Shown here piece by piece: positions 12,428 through 24,657 of a stretch of 64,000 bases of DNA (its first letter is position 1; every line of letters begins with the position of its first letter). A program made the position numbers and the translations under genes. Under the pieces are notes generated by a model. That model saw only the letters and a list, made by a program, of their open reading frames with translations. It did not search any database and was not told the origin of the DNA. The stretch comes from Tyto alba (Eukaryota; Chordata; Aves; Strigiformes; Tytonidae): contig NW_024881323.1 of assembly GCF_018691265.1 (NCBI RefSeq), forward strand, positions 25,859,506-25,923,505, given 5' to 3'.

Positions 12428-13430
12428 TGCTCTAATAAATGTTCTCCTGTAAGAAATATAGAAAGATCAATGGGGAGGTCAGGATCCCGTCGATCACAGT
12501 AGCGAGAGGTGATCTGGTTTGCTATGGTCTGAATCATTTCTTGCTGCTCTGCTGTAGGATAGACGGGCAATGCTGGATCTGTTCCTCGTAGTAATGGTCG
12601 CAGCACATCAAGCTGTTCATTGGTTATTCCTGTCACTGGTCGGAGCCATTGAATGTCCCCCATCAATTTCTGAGCATCATTCAGAGTTTTTATTTCAGTT
12701 GTTATCTGTGGCTTCTGTGGACGAATCACGGAATCTGTTATCTTCCATCCCAGGTACGACCAAGGGCTGCGCTGTTGTACCTTTTCTGTGGCTATAATAA
12801 GTCCTGCGCTCTGTAGCTGATCGTGCAGTTGTTGAACCTGTTGATTAGTAAAGTCCTGCTCTTGTGCCAAGAGAATGTCATCCATATAGTGATAAATGAA
12901 CACCTGTTGCCATGCAGTCCGCAAGGGGCGCAGAGCGCTGTCTACAAATAGCTGGCACAACGTTGGACTATTTTTCATTCCTTGCGGTAGCACCACCCAT
13001 TCAAAGCGTTGTGCTGGTGCCTCTTTGTTTATGGCAGGCAAAGTGAAAGCAAATCTCTGTGTATCTTGGTGATGTAGTTTTATAGTGAAGAAGCAGAACT
13101 TTAAATCAATTATTAGAAGCTTCCAATGTTCAGGTAGCATTGATGGATTAGGTAGACCTGGCTGCAACGCTCCCATTGGCTGCATTTGTGCATTTACGGC
13201 CCTTAAGTCATGCAACAGTCTATGTTTACCAGACTTCTTTTTTATTACAAAAACAGGAGTATTCCACGGAGTCGTGGACAATTTCAGGTGTCCTTGGTCG
13301 AGCTGTTCCTGTACTAACTGATGGGCGACTGTAAGGCTCTCCAGTTTCAACGGCCACTGCTCGATCCACACCGGATCATTAGATGTCCATCGAAGTGGAA
13401 TCGGGAAAGCCCATCCTGCAGTGACCGTTC
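12424..13430 (-). pseudogene. pol: Provirus A pol, reverse transcriptase
   Basis: A 315-codon open stretch with the fingers and palm of a class II reverse transcriptase. In order: WNTPVFVIKKKSGKHR, LLHDLRAVN, the LPQGMKNSP region and the catalytic YMDD (near 12878-12889), then the thumb. Nucleic-acid polymerisation would need the upstream frameshift connection from protease and the downstream RNase H, both now in other frames. This is the best-preserved enzyme frame of the three proviruses. Confidence 0.9.
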
Positions 13431-13865
13431 CTAAAAAGGTTTGTCCGTTGTAAGTACGACCCCAAGCTGATCCAGCACATCACGACCAAGAAGGCCATTC
13501 ACTCCTGAAGGCAGACGCATAACGGTAACATGAATAGATACTCTTTTTCCATCTATGGTCAGCCAAATACGATCGATACTGCACTGCACTGCAGAATGAC
13601 CTCCCACTCCTTCGACTCCTTTAGCCATTGGTTTGACCGGCCAGGCAGTAGGCCATACTGCTTCATCCACAAGTGTCAGATCGGCTCCTGTATCTAATAA
13701 CATGACTAATGTTAGAAAATGTCCTCTTGCTTCAAGCCGTACAGTTGCCATTGGCCTGCGATTCATTGACATTGTCAACATTACAGCTGGTCCTGTGGAA
13801 CCAAAACCTCGGTCGTCTCTGGTTCTGGACGTAGCCGGAGTTATACCACAGGTCAGTTGATTCAA
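13431..13865 (-). pseudogene. pro: Provirus A protease
   Basis: A retropepsin-type aspartic protease: LLDTGADLTLV supplies the catalytic Asp-Thr-Gly, and a GLLGRDVLDQLG segment near the end supplies the conserved GRD/N region. The frame overlaps the dUTPase frame by four bases at 13862-13865, as expected for a gag/pro/pol frameshift arrangement. The 144-codon frame looks complete for the domain, but its host polyprotein is broken. Confidence 0.85.
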
Positions 13866-14239
13866 CGGTACCAGCTGAGCAACCTTACTTCCTCTGGAAT
13901 ATGCAAAGGTGGAAACAATGTTTGCAGGATAAGTTGGACAATTCCTGTGAAATCAGCATCAATAAGTCCTGGTATAATGTTCAGTCCTTTTATACTGCTG
14001 GAGGCTCTTCCTATTAATAATGCTCCATGTGATTGTCCATTTATAATCAGTGGCCCTCTTATCCTGGTAGGGACCTTTTGTGGCTTTTGGTCGAGTAAGG
14101 TAATACTTATTGCTGTTGCCACATCCAATCCGAGGCTGCCGACGGTTGCAGGTTGGAGGCCGTTGTCACTGGAGACGGGTGCTGCCTTGGTGGCTGGGGC
14201 TGCTACTTTTGTCAGAGCGCAGCGGCTGGACGCGCTCAT
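13862..14239 (-). pseudogene. dut: Provirus A dUTPase domain
   Basis: A 125-codon frame with trimeric-dUTPase motifs in order: SLGLDVA (motif 1), LLIGRASSS (motif 3-like, the conserved G-R-S-S region), then GLIDADFTG (uridine-binding hairpin). These enzymes hydrolyse dUTP to dUMP and limit uracil incorporation during reverse transcription. The place between gag nucleocapsid and protease is that of betaretroviruses. The C-terminal glycine-rich motif 5 is not evident, so activity cannot be assumed. Confidence 0.85.
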
Positions 14240-15833
14240 TCTCCCGTTTCCTGATTTTTGGCAAACCTCAGTGTTATGGCTGCTGAATTGCAGGTCTCAC
14301 ACCAGACTCGTTTCACACACAACAGTCGCGGCGCAAGTGCCCCTCTCGGCCACATCGGTAACACTTGATGCCTTCTGCCGTCACTGGCCCTCGCTGTACG
14401 CTGATCTACAACGCCAGCTCGAAGAGACGCCAAAGCGGCAAAAACTTGCTGTTGTGCACGTTGTTGCACTGCAAAGGCTTGCTGCTGAGCCTGAAGGATA
14501 TCTCTCCCTAACTTATTCATTGCTTCTACCAACATAGCCTGAGGTCCTACAGGGACTCGACTCATTCTGTCCAACATCAATTCAGTCGTGGCATCTGCGG
14601 GTAATGTTATTAAAATTCCCGAGTAACTCTTGGAATTCTGAATTACACATTGTCTTAACAAGCAGCCTCATCCAAGGCTGTACATCTGACTGTTCTATGG
14701 CGCCGTAATGCGATCCACAAAATTTGCAAACGACTCCTCCCTTCCTTGTTTTATACTCATATAAGATGGAGACGGCTGTGACATTTTTACATGTTCTAAG
14801 GCTTCCCTAGCAGTTCGCATTGCCTCTATGCACCGTTCAGGACCTAATTGCAACTGTGCTTGTACTTCCACAAAAGGTCCTGATCCCATCAATTGCTCTA
14901 CCGTGACTCCCTGTAAGGGTCATTGGATTCCTTGGCTGTTGAATGATGCTTCACAAAACCGTTGCCAATGTGCTTGCCACAACAATAACTGCGACTGAGT
15001 CATAATCGTTCGCATAATGACCTTAATATCCTCAGGACATAGAACCGTACTACCCCAAATGTAATTCAAAAACTGTTTTGCGTTCTCCATGCAAGCCTGA
15101 TTCCGATACCGTCTGTCTTAACTGCGACAACAATTTCCAACTAATAGGATTATACTGCCCCCTGCAGATCACCATGTTCATCTCTGTTAAACATGACTGA
15201 AATGCAGGGAGAAAAATCCCCCGCATCAACGGCATCTTCCATAACCTTTCTCCAATTCACTCTCGTAACTCGTCTACCCCAACACTCTTGCTATGCTCCC
15301 CTCCGACATCCTCCGACATCACTTGCTCCTTAACAGTTTCTGCTTCTATCTGTTCACCGGTCCCTTTCACTTCTTCCGCGAAATTCTCAGTAACACGTAC
15401 AGACTGCCAGCAAGGTGGCGCTGGTACCCTGCTTGTACTAAACAACAAATCATTCTCCGGTTTTGGCGCGGCAGGTTCGCTCAAAAAACTAGATACTCCC
15501 GCGTTTAGCGGTGGGGCAGATGGCTCTGAGTCCTAATTTCTGAGAAGCCACAGCAGCCATGTTCTTTTCAACCTTATGGCGCTTAATGTTATTGATTACC
15601 TCCTCCAAGGTTTCATTAATTCTTAGCAAGTTTATCATCATCTATCACCATATCCCACAGTATATCTCCGTACCTCCTCCACTCCTCTTCATCAAACAAC
15701 AGATCAGAGTTCTTAAAACACCCCTTTGTTTTCCCCGTTGCTACTAGACCAGCTAGCTGTTTAATGCAACTACTATCTGTCCCACGCTTTTCTAAAAGCT
15801 CTGTAATAAATCTAGGGCTACTTCAAAATCCAT
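14236..15833 (-). pseudogene. gag: Provirus A gag (matrix to nucleocapsid, several frame breaks)
   Basis: A probable matrix start is the ATG at 15831-15833. Capsid-like sequence with a QGREESFANFVDRI major-homology segment lies at 14695-14892. A nucleocapsid CCHC knuckle (C-Y-R-C-G-x-x-G-H-x4-C) lies near 14320-14360. A Pro/Glu-rich spacer lies between matrix and capsid (15257-15484). The segments are distributed over several frames with intervening stops, so gag is degraded. The nucleocapsid end overlaps the dUTPase frame by four bases. Confidence 0.85.
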
Positions 15834-16014
15834 GTACTTAATACTGTTATAATATCCTTGCAGCCCTCAGCTTGTAGCCCTTGCAGTGGTGAACTTCAAT
15901 CGGTTCAGGCCGGAGACGACACACCACAGCACGCGATGTTCTGGTCGCTCTTTTTGCCTTCGGTCGCTGCTCCCAGCGCACTGCTCCTTTCCTTCAGCCA
16001 GGTCCTTTTTTCAC

Positions 16015-16112
16015 GAGGGTCCTTTCATCTCGAGGATCCCTTTGTTCTCACCTCAACGAGGGTCCCTTTTTCTCGAGAGACCCTTTGTTCCCTGTTGACC
16101 CTTTTTCTCGAG
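16015..16112. repeat. Short degenerate tandem repeats in the provirus A leader
   Basis: About four imperfect units built on CTCGAGGGTCCCTTT (plus strand) lie next to the primer site. Each unit echoes the last bases of the primer site and its downstream flank (AGGGACCCTCGAG on the minus strand). Confidence 0.7.
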
Positions 16113-16130
16113 GGTCCCTGTTCGGCGCCA
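16113..16130 (-). other. Provirus A primer-binding site, tRNA-Lys-like
   Basis: Minus-strand TGGCGCCGAACAGGGACC starts two bases after the 5' LTR terminal CA. It matches the tRNA-Lys3 type site except that one C of the GCCC run is missing. A single-base deletion in an old copy, or a sequencing slip in a C run, would explain this. Confidence 0.8.
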
Positions 16131-16132
16131 AT

Positions 16133-16599
16133 TGCCGGGCTGGGCGAGCCGAGGACGCAGGCCAAGGAGGAAGAACGCAGCCGACTCAGTATGAGTGATA
16201 AAGCGTGCTTCAATTTATTGATTTCCATTACAGCCTTTCATAACTTCTGCTTAATTATGCCTACTAGTCAATCATTGATTGGATAAAATACAAGCAAGCC
16301 ATGCCAGGGCTTGTTGGCCCAAGCCCTGGGAAAGACCCAGATAAGTTAGTTTAGGAGAAACAAAAGAATGCTCATTTCTCCATCCTCCCCTGATTAAAGA
16401 AGAACAAGGAATGCTTCCCAACCTTGACGAGATAGAGAATGTTTCATCTCAGAACCTTAGTCGTACTTTCCCACGGGACTCACTCTTGCTGTTGTTCACT
16501 CTTGCTGACTGAGGCCTACTCATGCTAACTTAAAAGAGACTCTCGTCGCAAAGAGGATCTCTAGATCCATGTCCCTTTTCCCTTAGCCATTCTCCAACA
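16133..16599 (-). repeat. Provirus A 5' LTR
   Basis: A 467-base LTR reading TGTTGGAGAATGG ... CCCGGCA on the minus strand, with a poly(A) signal at 16214-16219. It contains the U3 block that is missing from the 3' LTR, including two near-identical TTCACTCTTGCTG units. The primer site follows immediately. Confidence 0.92.
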
Positions 16600-17639
16600 G
16601 CTTCCCCAGCCCACAGGGGAACGCTGAATCTCACCAACACACCTAAAAGAACTTTCTCCAGTAAGGGCTGTGTTCCATCTTATACACACCTGCTTCACTG
16701 CCAGAGCTGTTCAAACAAGCTCCAGATAACCTTATCTGGAAACAACACAGCGTGAACTTTTTTGTATGTCATTTAGCAGCTAACCTTACTTTTGCCTCCC
16801 CCTAAAATATTCATTTCTTAAGCTTGACGTAGAATGGAGAGGACACTTTGAAAGGTTACTAACACAACCTTAAAAACAAAAATATTCAGATGCAGAGGAC
16901 AAAACTATTCTTTCAGAAACACCAAATTACTGAAATCTAAATAGCACTAAAACTTCAGTTTTGACAAAGAATTCACAGAAAAGCCTTATGAGGCATGGGA
17001 ACACTGATTAAAATAAACATGAGTTAACCATGAACAACCAGTAGCTATCAAGTGTCTATGCCTCATTTGGCTCAGTCTTACATGGGTTTTTTTAAAAACA
17101 AGCCACCAAGCCACCATCTGAAACAGTGCTTATTTGGAAATCTTTGCAGAGTTATATAAATTGAGTCCGTAACTCAATTTGGGACAAAATTCAGAAAATC
17201 TTGTTTTTATTCCAAAGCAGATAATTTTGAAACTGTGAGAGGTTTTGCCGAACAGGAAAACTGTTGTGCAGTTCCACAATCCACTAACAATTCATAAAGT
17301 CACAGAAACAGATGTACGCCCATAAATGTTTGAGAATAACAACTTCAGCTTCAGAGCAAGTAAGGTATTGTTTTTTCCATATTCCTTCCAGATGAAAGTG
17401 AAGAGCCTATATATTTTAATCCATTAATTACTGGATTAAGTGGACATTTTACTTTTGGCCAAGAAGCTGACTCCAGAAAGTTACATGCTTTCTTTAGCGT
17501 GTATTGACTAATAAAAATAGCCTGTGTAAAGTTCTTAATATAAAGTCTTATTTTTATTTATAAAACAGTAAATTTTCATATTCTTCCCAAGTCAGAATGG
17601 AATGTAGAAAATCCTGCAACAACAAATAAGGTAAAAAAA
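16600..17639. other. No gene recognised; 3' flank of C1orf131
   Basis: AT-rich sequence between provirus A and the C1orf131 stop codon. It presumably includes the minus-strand 3' untranslated region. I see no exon or transposon. Confidence 0.5.
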
Positions 17640-20600
17640 TTAGGACATGGCAGAAAGGCGACAGGCTCTGTAAATCTGTGTTGGTAGCAATGTGAATTCT
17701 ATCTTATGTATATTGTCCATTTTGCTCTGTATCATAGGTTCATTTGATAACTTTAGATGATTTAATTTCTTTATGTCATGGCTTTGCAGAATCAAGGTCC
17801 CATCCCTGAATTTTCCAACTTGTCCTGCAGGCCAAATGCTAGGCACTGATTTCTTCCTTTTGGCCTTCCTGAAATAGGAAGAGAAAAAAATAATTAAGAG
17901 AAACAACAGAAACTCATGAAAAGCTTAATATGGTAAAAAATGTCACCTATTTATGAAATAGGTGTTTGGTATTATGGAATATTAAATCATAGCAGGTAAT
18001 GACCCAGAATATTTATTACCTGCATAGCCATTCAAAATTTGCAGCACATTACAGAATGATTTACATTTCAGAAAGTTTAGAAACATAAAGACACTTGGCT
18101 AGAAGAAGAAGATATAGAGCACATTTCAGTGAACCTGCTATACTGTGACTAAGAATGCCACTTCATCTTTCAAGCCTCTGTATACTGTATCTCGTGTTTT
18201 GCATTAATTACATCTCAGGGCAAGTGCTCCGAGTACGTGGCACATCCTGGGTCCGCACATCCATCTCACCTCCAGCTGCGTTCTTAGACATGTGGGGCAG
18301 AACTGACATATTTTCAGTTAAGCTGCGTAACTAAAGCTCTCTGAAACTGCTAGACACAGAGCAACATCATCATTTTGTGACCAAGTTCTTCTGCAGCTGG
18401 AGAAGTTCCTTCCACAGTGACTGCACGTCTTCTGGTATAAGACTGTGCATAGTTACACGGGGGGAAATATGCTGGAGAGGCTATACAAAGCAAGTTCATT
18501 TTAACCATGTTCAAAACAGCTCACCTCTCCTTCTGTTCTTTCTTCTTCTTCTTGAGAGAATCACCTTTATGTTCCTGCTTTTAAAGATACATATTTGAAT
18601 GAAAAGAGATCTGAGCATCTTGGCTAAACAACCGTCTGCACTCAAAACACGTGGTACCCTTTGCTTCACGGAGCAGCAGGCATTTAAAGCAGGTTGGAGA
18701 CCTTCTGACAGGCCAAGTGATGCAATGCGTTATGGAGGCACTGCTAGGAGTGCCCAGAGCCCTTCCTGTCACCTTACGGGAATTACAGCCCTCTCATGAC
18801 CAACAGGCTGCCCCTGCCACGTGGGGAGGCACAAACCCCACCGCAGGAGGACAGGCTTGCTTCTTGGGCATGTGACAGATCCTTGGGTCAAAAGACTTGC
18901 TCCCAGGCAGGTGTGCCTAGTTGCCTGATTGAGCATACCTGTCAAATAACAGGGTTCAACCACTTCTGGCCATGCCCTGGATGTGCTTTGAGCCATGTGA
19001 CAGAGAAATAGGTCCCCTGGGAAAGAGGGTGGCAGGAAACAGGCTGACAGAGCAATTACCCGCCTTGCTCCCACCTACATGAGAAGACTCCATGGGAGGC
19101 AGGGAGTAGGCTTGGAGCCAGATGGGCTGTGCTACAGGATGGATGCAAGAGAAACCTCACCCTTGCTTTAAACAATGAGCAAGATCCTAGATGGAACTGT
19201 GCTGATATAAAACCAGCTGAAGATCTGGCTCTCTGTGGTTAGACAACATGCAACAAACTTTAATTGAAGGCCATTTTTTTTTCTCTTAGGAGGCACGGAA
19301 AAAAAAAAAAAAAAAAAAAGAACAAAACCAACTGCTGATTTTGTGTCATCAATCTATCAGCCATAAAGGATGAGGCAGTGAAACCCACTACAACATGATG
19401 AGTCCTACTCATCAGGAACCCACTCCATGGGGAGCAGCAGGTGTCAAGCTCAGGCACTCCTCCTGCGCCTGAGGCGTTATCTGTCAGGTTTGGGCTAGCT
19501 CTTACATGTTGCCTTTTTATACAGAAAATTTTACACAAACCTTTCCCTTATCATACTCCTTTGCCATTTTCTTCTCTTTCATTTTCTCCTGGTAAGTCCT
19601 GTAGTTCACATGTTCTTTTTTGGGGGGCTGAAATAAAGATTGGGAGGGATACCACTGATTGAAAATTTCAAGTAGGTTAAAAAATATTCACACACTTGCA
19701 TGGACAATATTTTTCAGATGGTGGTAGGGGAACATCAGAAATTGTTTATTTCCTCTTGGGTGAGAGGAAGGGACTGAAGGGATGTAAGGTAGACACATCG
19801 AAACCACATCTTTCATGCCGGAGACAGTAGGAGGGATGTTTATGCTCTACATCAAACCTACAGGATTTCCACATATACACTGAGCTAGAAAGAAAACCAC
19901 ACTCCTCCACACCCACCAAAAAAGACCTACAAAATTCTTTTTCTCTTTTGTATTACTGATGATGAATCAAACTGAAAAGTTTTCGCCATCTTTAACTCAC
20001 CGGGACAGCGAAGCTTTAAAAAGCAAGCCCTTCCCTTCAACATTTTAGTTTTGAATGGCCTGATTAAAAATTGGTAAGTGTTGTCTTCCACCCCAATCAG
20101 CTGTATTTCATCTGTACAACATCTCTGATAACACAACCAGACTAATTTTACAAACATCAACAGAAAATAGACAAGACAGAATAGAATATGTAAAAGTAAG
20201 GATGAAGTGGGTCAGGGTAGGGGATCTTGTGTTTTAAAAAGGTGTGCCAAAACCCCCCAGAGTTTTTTACTGCTTTCCTGCACTGTAACAGCTGGGTGAC
20301 TGCTCAGCACAAACCAAGTGACAATTACCTTGGCTCCCAGCATGATAGCACGCTCCTGTTCCCATATACGTTGTTCCTGCTTCTTGTAGCCAGTGATTCC
20401 AAACTTGTGTACTTCCAGACGAGCCTAGAACATTACAGAAAATTGCAAGCATTTCATAATTTGCCCAGCCTCTTGTAAAATAGCTCTTGACAGACTACAA
20501 CAAAGTCATACTCCCAAAGAAACCCTGGATAATACCTGAAATCAACATACTATAAAATAAAACTAACTGAGTTTGGAGCCATACTGCAGAACATTCACCG

Positions 20601-23600
20601 TTAACCACTGTCATTAATCTCTGGATGGTGAAGACTGTCAGGGGGACAATTTTTGAACCTCCTCATTTCACATAAAACAACACAATGGAATGGATCTCCT
20701 CCATATAAAAAGGAATCATGTTGTGCTGCACAAAGAAGAACAATGAAATGTGCTACCCACAGCACCCAACATTTACAGACTGTTCTCATTTCTTGGCTGC
20801 AGCGCACTTAACCAGTGAGAAACACAGCCGGGCATTGATGAAGTTGGTTTGACTACACACACATGCATAGCTGACACTATACAAGAATACCCTGGCAAAA
20901 CCTGTGGTGAATTCATACTATTTTTAAAGTCAGTGGTTAAATCCCCATTGTGCTCAGCAGTACAAAGCTCCATGCAGAATTTCCAGTGAAACATTTCACT
21001 GGATCACAGCACATCCCTGAGCAGAGATCAGGCATATAAAACCACTTGCACAGATCTGTAAACAAATCAGTACCTAAGAAGGTCAATGCTAGTTATGCTC
21101 ATATAAGAACAAGTGAGAATAAGAAGACAAATGGAAAGAAGTAATCTGCTGTTTCAAAAGTAGATGCCAATACACTTTTTTTCCCATCCCACCTGAGATC
21201 AGAAATCCAAGATTAACAATATGGGCCTGAAAGAGCTATGTTAAACATTATGGGTACTCACATAGCTTTACAAAGGTAACATACAGTGATCCTCCTCAAA
21301 TTCTCTCTGACAGATTTGAAAGAAAGGCCACAGAGTTGCAACATGCCTCTCTTCACACAAAGCAGTTGACAAGAGCCAGCATGCTTCTCCTTTGACACGG
21401 CATACGGCCAAAATTACCTATTGGGAAATCCTCACCAAGATAACCTTTTCTGGAAGTGCTTCCCATTGGTCCCACCGTAGCTTTCACAAGGATATAGATA
21501 CACATACCTGCACACTAAAATAGTGAGGTTAGATAGGCCCTGCTGACTTACTTTTTCAAAGTTAAATTCTTGTTCGTTCACATTTTTATCTTCATCCACT
21601 CTTTTGGTCTACAAACAAAACATTTGGAATTAATATAACAAGTAACACCGGTTTAAATGTCCATTGTGATAGTTTTTTGGAAAGCAGTGAAATGTAGAAA
21701 GAGTTGTTGGGAAGAGTATACAGCTTTCCAGCACTATTTTTTCCAGCTTTGTTACCCGGATTTATGAAAAGAGACAGCCTCAGTGACATTTTTAATATTC
21801 AGATATTACAGGATCTTACTGGAATGACCTTGCACAATTTATAGGGTACCATTATAGCACAGTGCATACAGCTTTGTCCTTCATTTTCTTGCCTGGATCA
21901 TCTCCTAACACTTACAAAGGGTTTCATAATTCAGAAAGATATTAATAGCTGCAATTAATTTTTATCCTTTCAAGAATAAATTACATTTTATAAAATAAAA
22001 ACTGCCACATGTGAGCTATACGTCACGCATAATTCCATTTCCAAATCCATACCAAACTGCTGATGCAGGATAGGACACAAACCTTAAGTCATTTTGTTTG
22101 AGACAGAGAGTGCAGTGGTAATAGCACATATACTGACAGCCGGTGGCAACACGCAGAGGCTTAATTTGCAACTGTGTGGACATATATTAGAGCACATATC
22201 CAGCTTAACTAATGCAAGAGAAACGGCTCCAAAGGATGACACTGTCAGGAGATGGCGGACCCCACTTAAGCTGTTTAAAGAAACTACTTGCTCAAAATGA
22301 GATCAGTGAAAACTCCATCTTCTCTATTCCGTGATTTACGTGGAGACCTTTCAACAGCAGTTCTCAGTTTGGAGGGGAACTCTCCAAGGGGGGACAGATT
22401 GTATCCTAGGAAGAAAAAGAAGTGCAAAATCCCCAGGGAGAGCTCCACACCTGCTAGTGTCCCACATGGGACAGTAACAAATCTCCCAGGTTTGTTTTAG
22501 ATTGTGTCTGACTCCTGATTTTGGAGAGGACGTGCTGAACAACCTCTCTGAGTGGATGCTCTGCCTCTGGTGCAGGCAGCATGGGCAGGGAAACTGCAGT
22601 CTGTTCAAGAGTATCCGCTTGCTTGTCTTTCCCTGTTTGCTCTCAAGAGCACTATCCCCTCCAAGGAAGCAGGAGTACTACATATATATTACAACTGAAC
22701 CTGAATGCTTTTAACGCATTTCGGTTTCACTCTCCAGGACTTTAAGTCATACTTAGTCACAGGTTCAGGTTCCAGGGTTACGTCAGGGCTTCCCTCTGCA
22801 TTCAGCGGAGCCAAACCCAAACTTCTCCCAACTCTGCAAAAAGCTTCTATATAAAACTGTCCATTTCAATGACAAATAAACATGGTTATTTTCAGACCAT
22901 TTTACTAACATGCTTAACACCAGTCTTTTCAGGAAGAAAAATTTAAGTTATAATAAAGCATAAGAAAATAATTATCTAGGGCAATTTTTAGAGGAAAACA
23001 TTCCAGAAAAAGCACAAAAGTTTATGGATTCAACCAACTGCTTGGTCAGTCTCTTGAACTTCCTAATTCCAAGCAGTCAAACCCCAGATACCAGTAAATC
23101 TTCCTGAATTTGAGACAGTCATGTGCTTGTCCATCAGACCTTATTTTAGAATTGGGCTTCTGATGTTATGGCCATAAACATGGCTCAAAGAAAACAACCA
23201 GAGAAGCTATAAAATCTGGAGACCAATCAATTAGCAATGGACCCTCTGCTTGGCATGGGACGCAGCTCAGCTTCCAGTCAAGCCTATCCAGGCCTCTCTG
23301 TTGTAGCAACTCAGCTACAGTTTTTGGTAGCACGAATAAATTCAGTACCAACAAACCATATCAGAGGACTGAGATCTAATGCTGTCATGCCTTCCCCCAT
23401 TGCTGGTGAACAGCCAAGTGCTGCTGTGATGCCAGAGAAGAAAGCTTTCGCACCTCACATCCACTCCTGTTAACGAGAACGGAGCAGCACACACAACACT
23501 TAGGCACAGAAGTAAAGAGGCTTTGCTTCCCATTTCATTCACTTCTTGCTGTATCAGCAGTCCTATCTGCAGATCAATTTATTTTGTTGGGATACATCTA

Positions 23601-24657
23601 GTTCAAATATAGGATAGTTATCCAGAGATCTCTGGAAATTGGGAAAAAAAGTCTTCGAGTCCTGCTCCCACCCTACCAGCAGCCCTGTTGGAAATCAGCA
23701 GGACTGGATGCCATCAAGCTGAGCACACAGATCACCAAAGGATCCCAGATTTCCAGGCAGCTGTATTAGCAAGAGGGAAGAAACTAGACACTGGAGGGGG
23801 CATTATGGAAGACATCTCACAATTTATGGTGGCAGACTAAGGAGACAGGAAAAAGCAAAACCAACAGACACGCAGAGGATTTTATTTGGTTTTAACTGTC
23901 ACCAGGAAAGGGCATCCCAGTCCAGTACCTGCTCAGCAGCAACTCTCTGGTGCGGCTTCACAAAAACCCATCTATCTGTGCTTTAAAGAAGCAGCAAGAT
24001 ATTCACCGGTACGGGCACCGTGCCCAGGGTGCGCACCCCGTTAGAAGGCCGCTCCTACTCGGGACAGCAGCACCCACGCCTGCAGGCGTGGGCGTGCCTG
24101 GGGCAGGGGGGCCCACCCGCTCCCCGGTCCTACCTGGGCACCTCCGGTGGGTGCTACCGAGGGGCTGGGCCGCCCCTTCCTCTTCCTCCCGCGAAACACC
24201 ACGACCTCCACGGCCGGCGGCGTGGCGGGGGGCGGCGGGCCGGCGGCGGCCAGCTCAGCCCGCAGCTCCCCAAAAAAGTCGCGGGCTCCCCGCCGCCCGC
24301 CCGCCGCCGGCTGCGGTCCTCGGTTCTCCTCCTCCTCCTTCTCCTTCTTCTTCTTCTTCTTCGCCGCCGCCGCCCCTACGCTCGCCTCGCTGTCCTTCGC
24401 CGCGCCCCGAGCACCGCGCTCCTCACCTGCGTGCCGAACGCATTCCCCGAGTCAGCCGTGTGCGGCCGTCGCTCCGCTTCAGAGTGAACACGCCCGACCC
24501 CCAGGGAAGGCCGCGGTGCTGCCGGCCACGGCGCAGCGCCCGGCCCGGCCCCATTCCCCACGACCGGCAGCCCACGGCGCGGCCCCGCTCACCCACCCAG
24601 GTCGTAGAGGGCGCCGAGCACCGCTTCCAGCCGGCGGCAGGGCTCCCGCGACCCCAT
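17640..24657 (-). CDS. C1orf131: C1orf131 orthologue (DUF4602), seven coding exons, open frame
   Basis: Coding exons on the minus strand are 24597-24657, 24134-24426, 21552-21608, 20329-20424, 19541-19627, 18525-18574 and 17640-17868. Each is bounded by AG and GT and the phases agree throughout. They sum to 873 nt, 290 residues plus stop, close to what I recall for the human protein (about 293). Recognition rests on residues 138-198 ([46 protein letters not shown]) and residues 222-240 ([20 protein letters not shown]). Exon 2 encodes a Lys/Glu-rich run (about residues 43-55), FFGELRAEL and a basic RGRKRKGR cluster. The human protein is a nucleolar component of the small-subunit processome. 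The last ~35 residues after HDIKKL are not recognised and could be a read-through of a lost stop. It is the only gene in the unit without a visible lesion. Confidence 0.88.

Larger units (their letters stand above)
9696..16599 (-). mobile_element. Provirus A: defective class II (alpha/beta-like) endogenous retrovirus
   Basis: A two-LTR provirus on the minus strand. In its own 5'-to-3' order it has a 467-base LTR, Lys-like primer site, leader with short repeats, gag, dUTPase, protease, reverse transcriptase, RNase H, truncated integrase, surface and transmembrane envelope, polypurine tract and a 335-base LTR. Class II assignment rests on the Lys-type primer site, the dUTPase between gag and protease, YMDD in the reverse transcriptase, and a CX6CC transmembrane envelope. 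Every gene has at least one frame break or deletion except perhaps the dUTPase, protease and main reverse-transcriptase segment, so the element cannot be autonomous. No convincing target-site duplication flanks it (left ...GACTTG, right GCTTCC...). Confidence 0.93.

Noticed and set aside
13857..14537. A 226-codon plus-strand frame
   Set aside because: It is antisense to the provirus A gag/dUTPase frames, which have clear motifs.
19299..19319. A long A-run near 19.3 kb as a processed pseudogene tail
   Set aside because: No gene-like sequence precedes it on either strand; it is probably a simple repeat in the C1orf131 intron.
24336..24362. CTT/CTC microsatellite as a free-standing repeat
   Set aside because: It is coding: it encodes the Lys/Glu run of C1orf131 exon 2.
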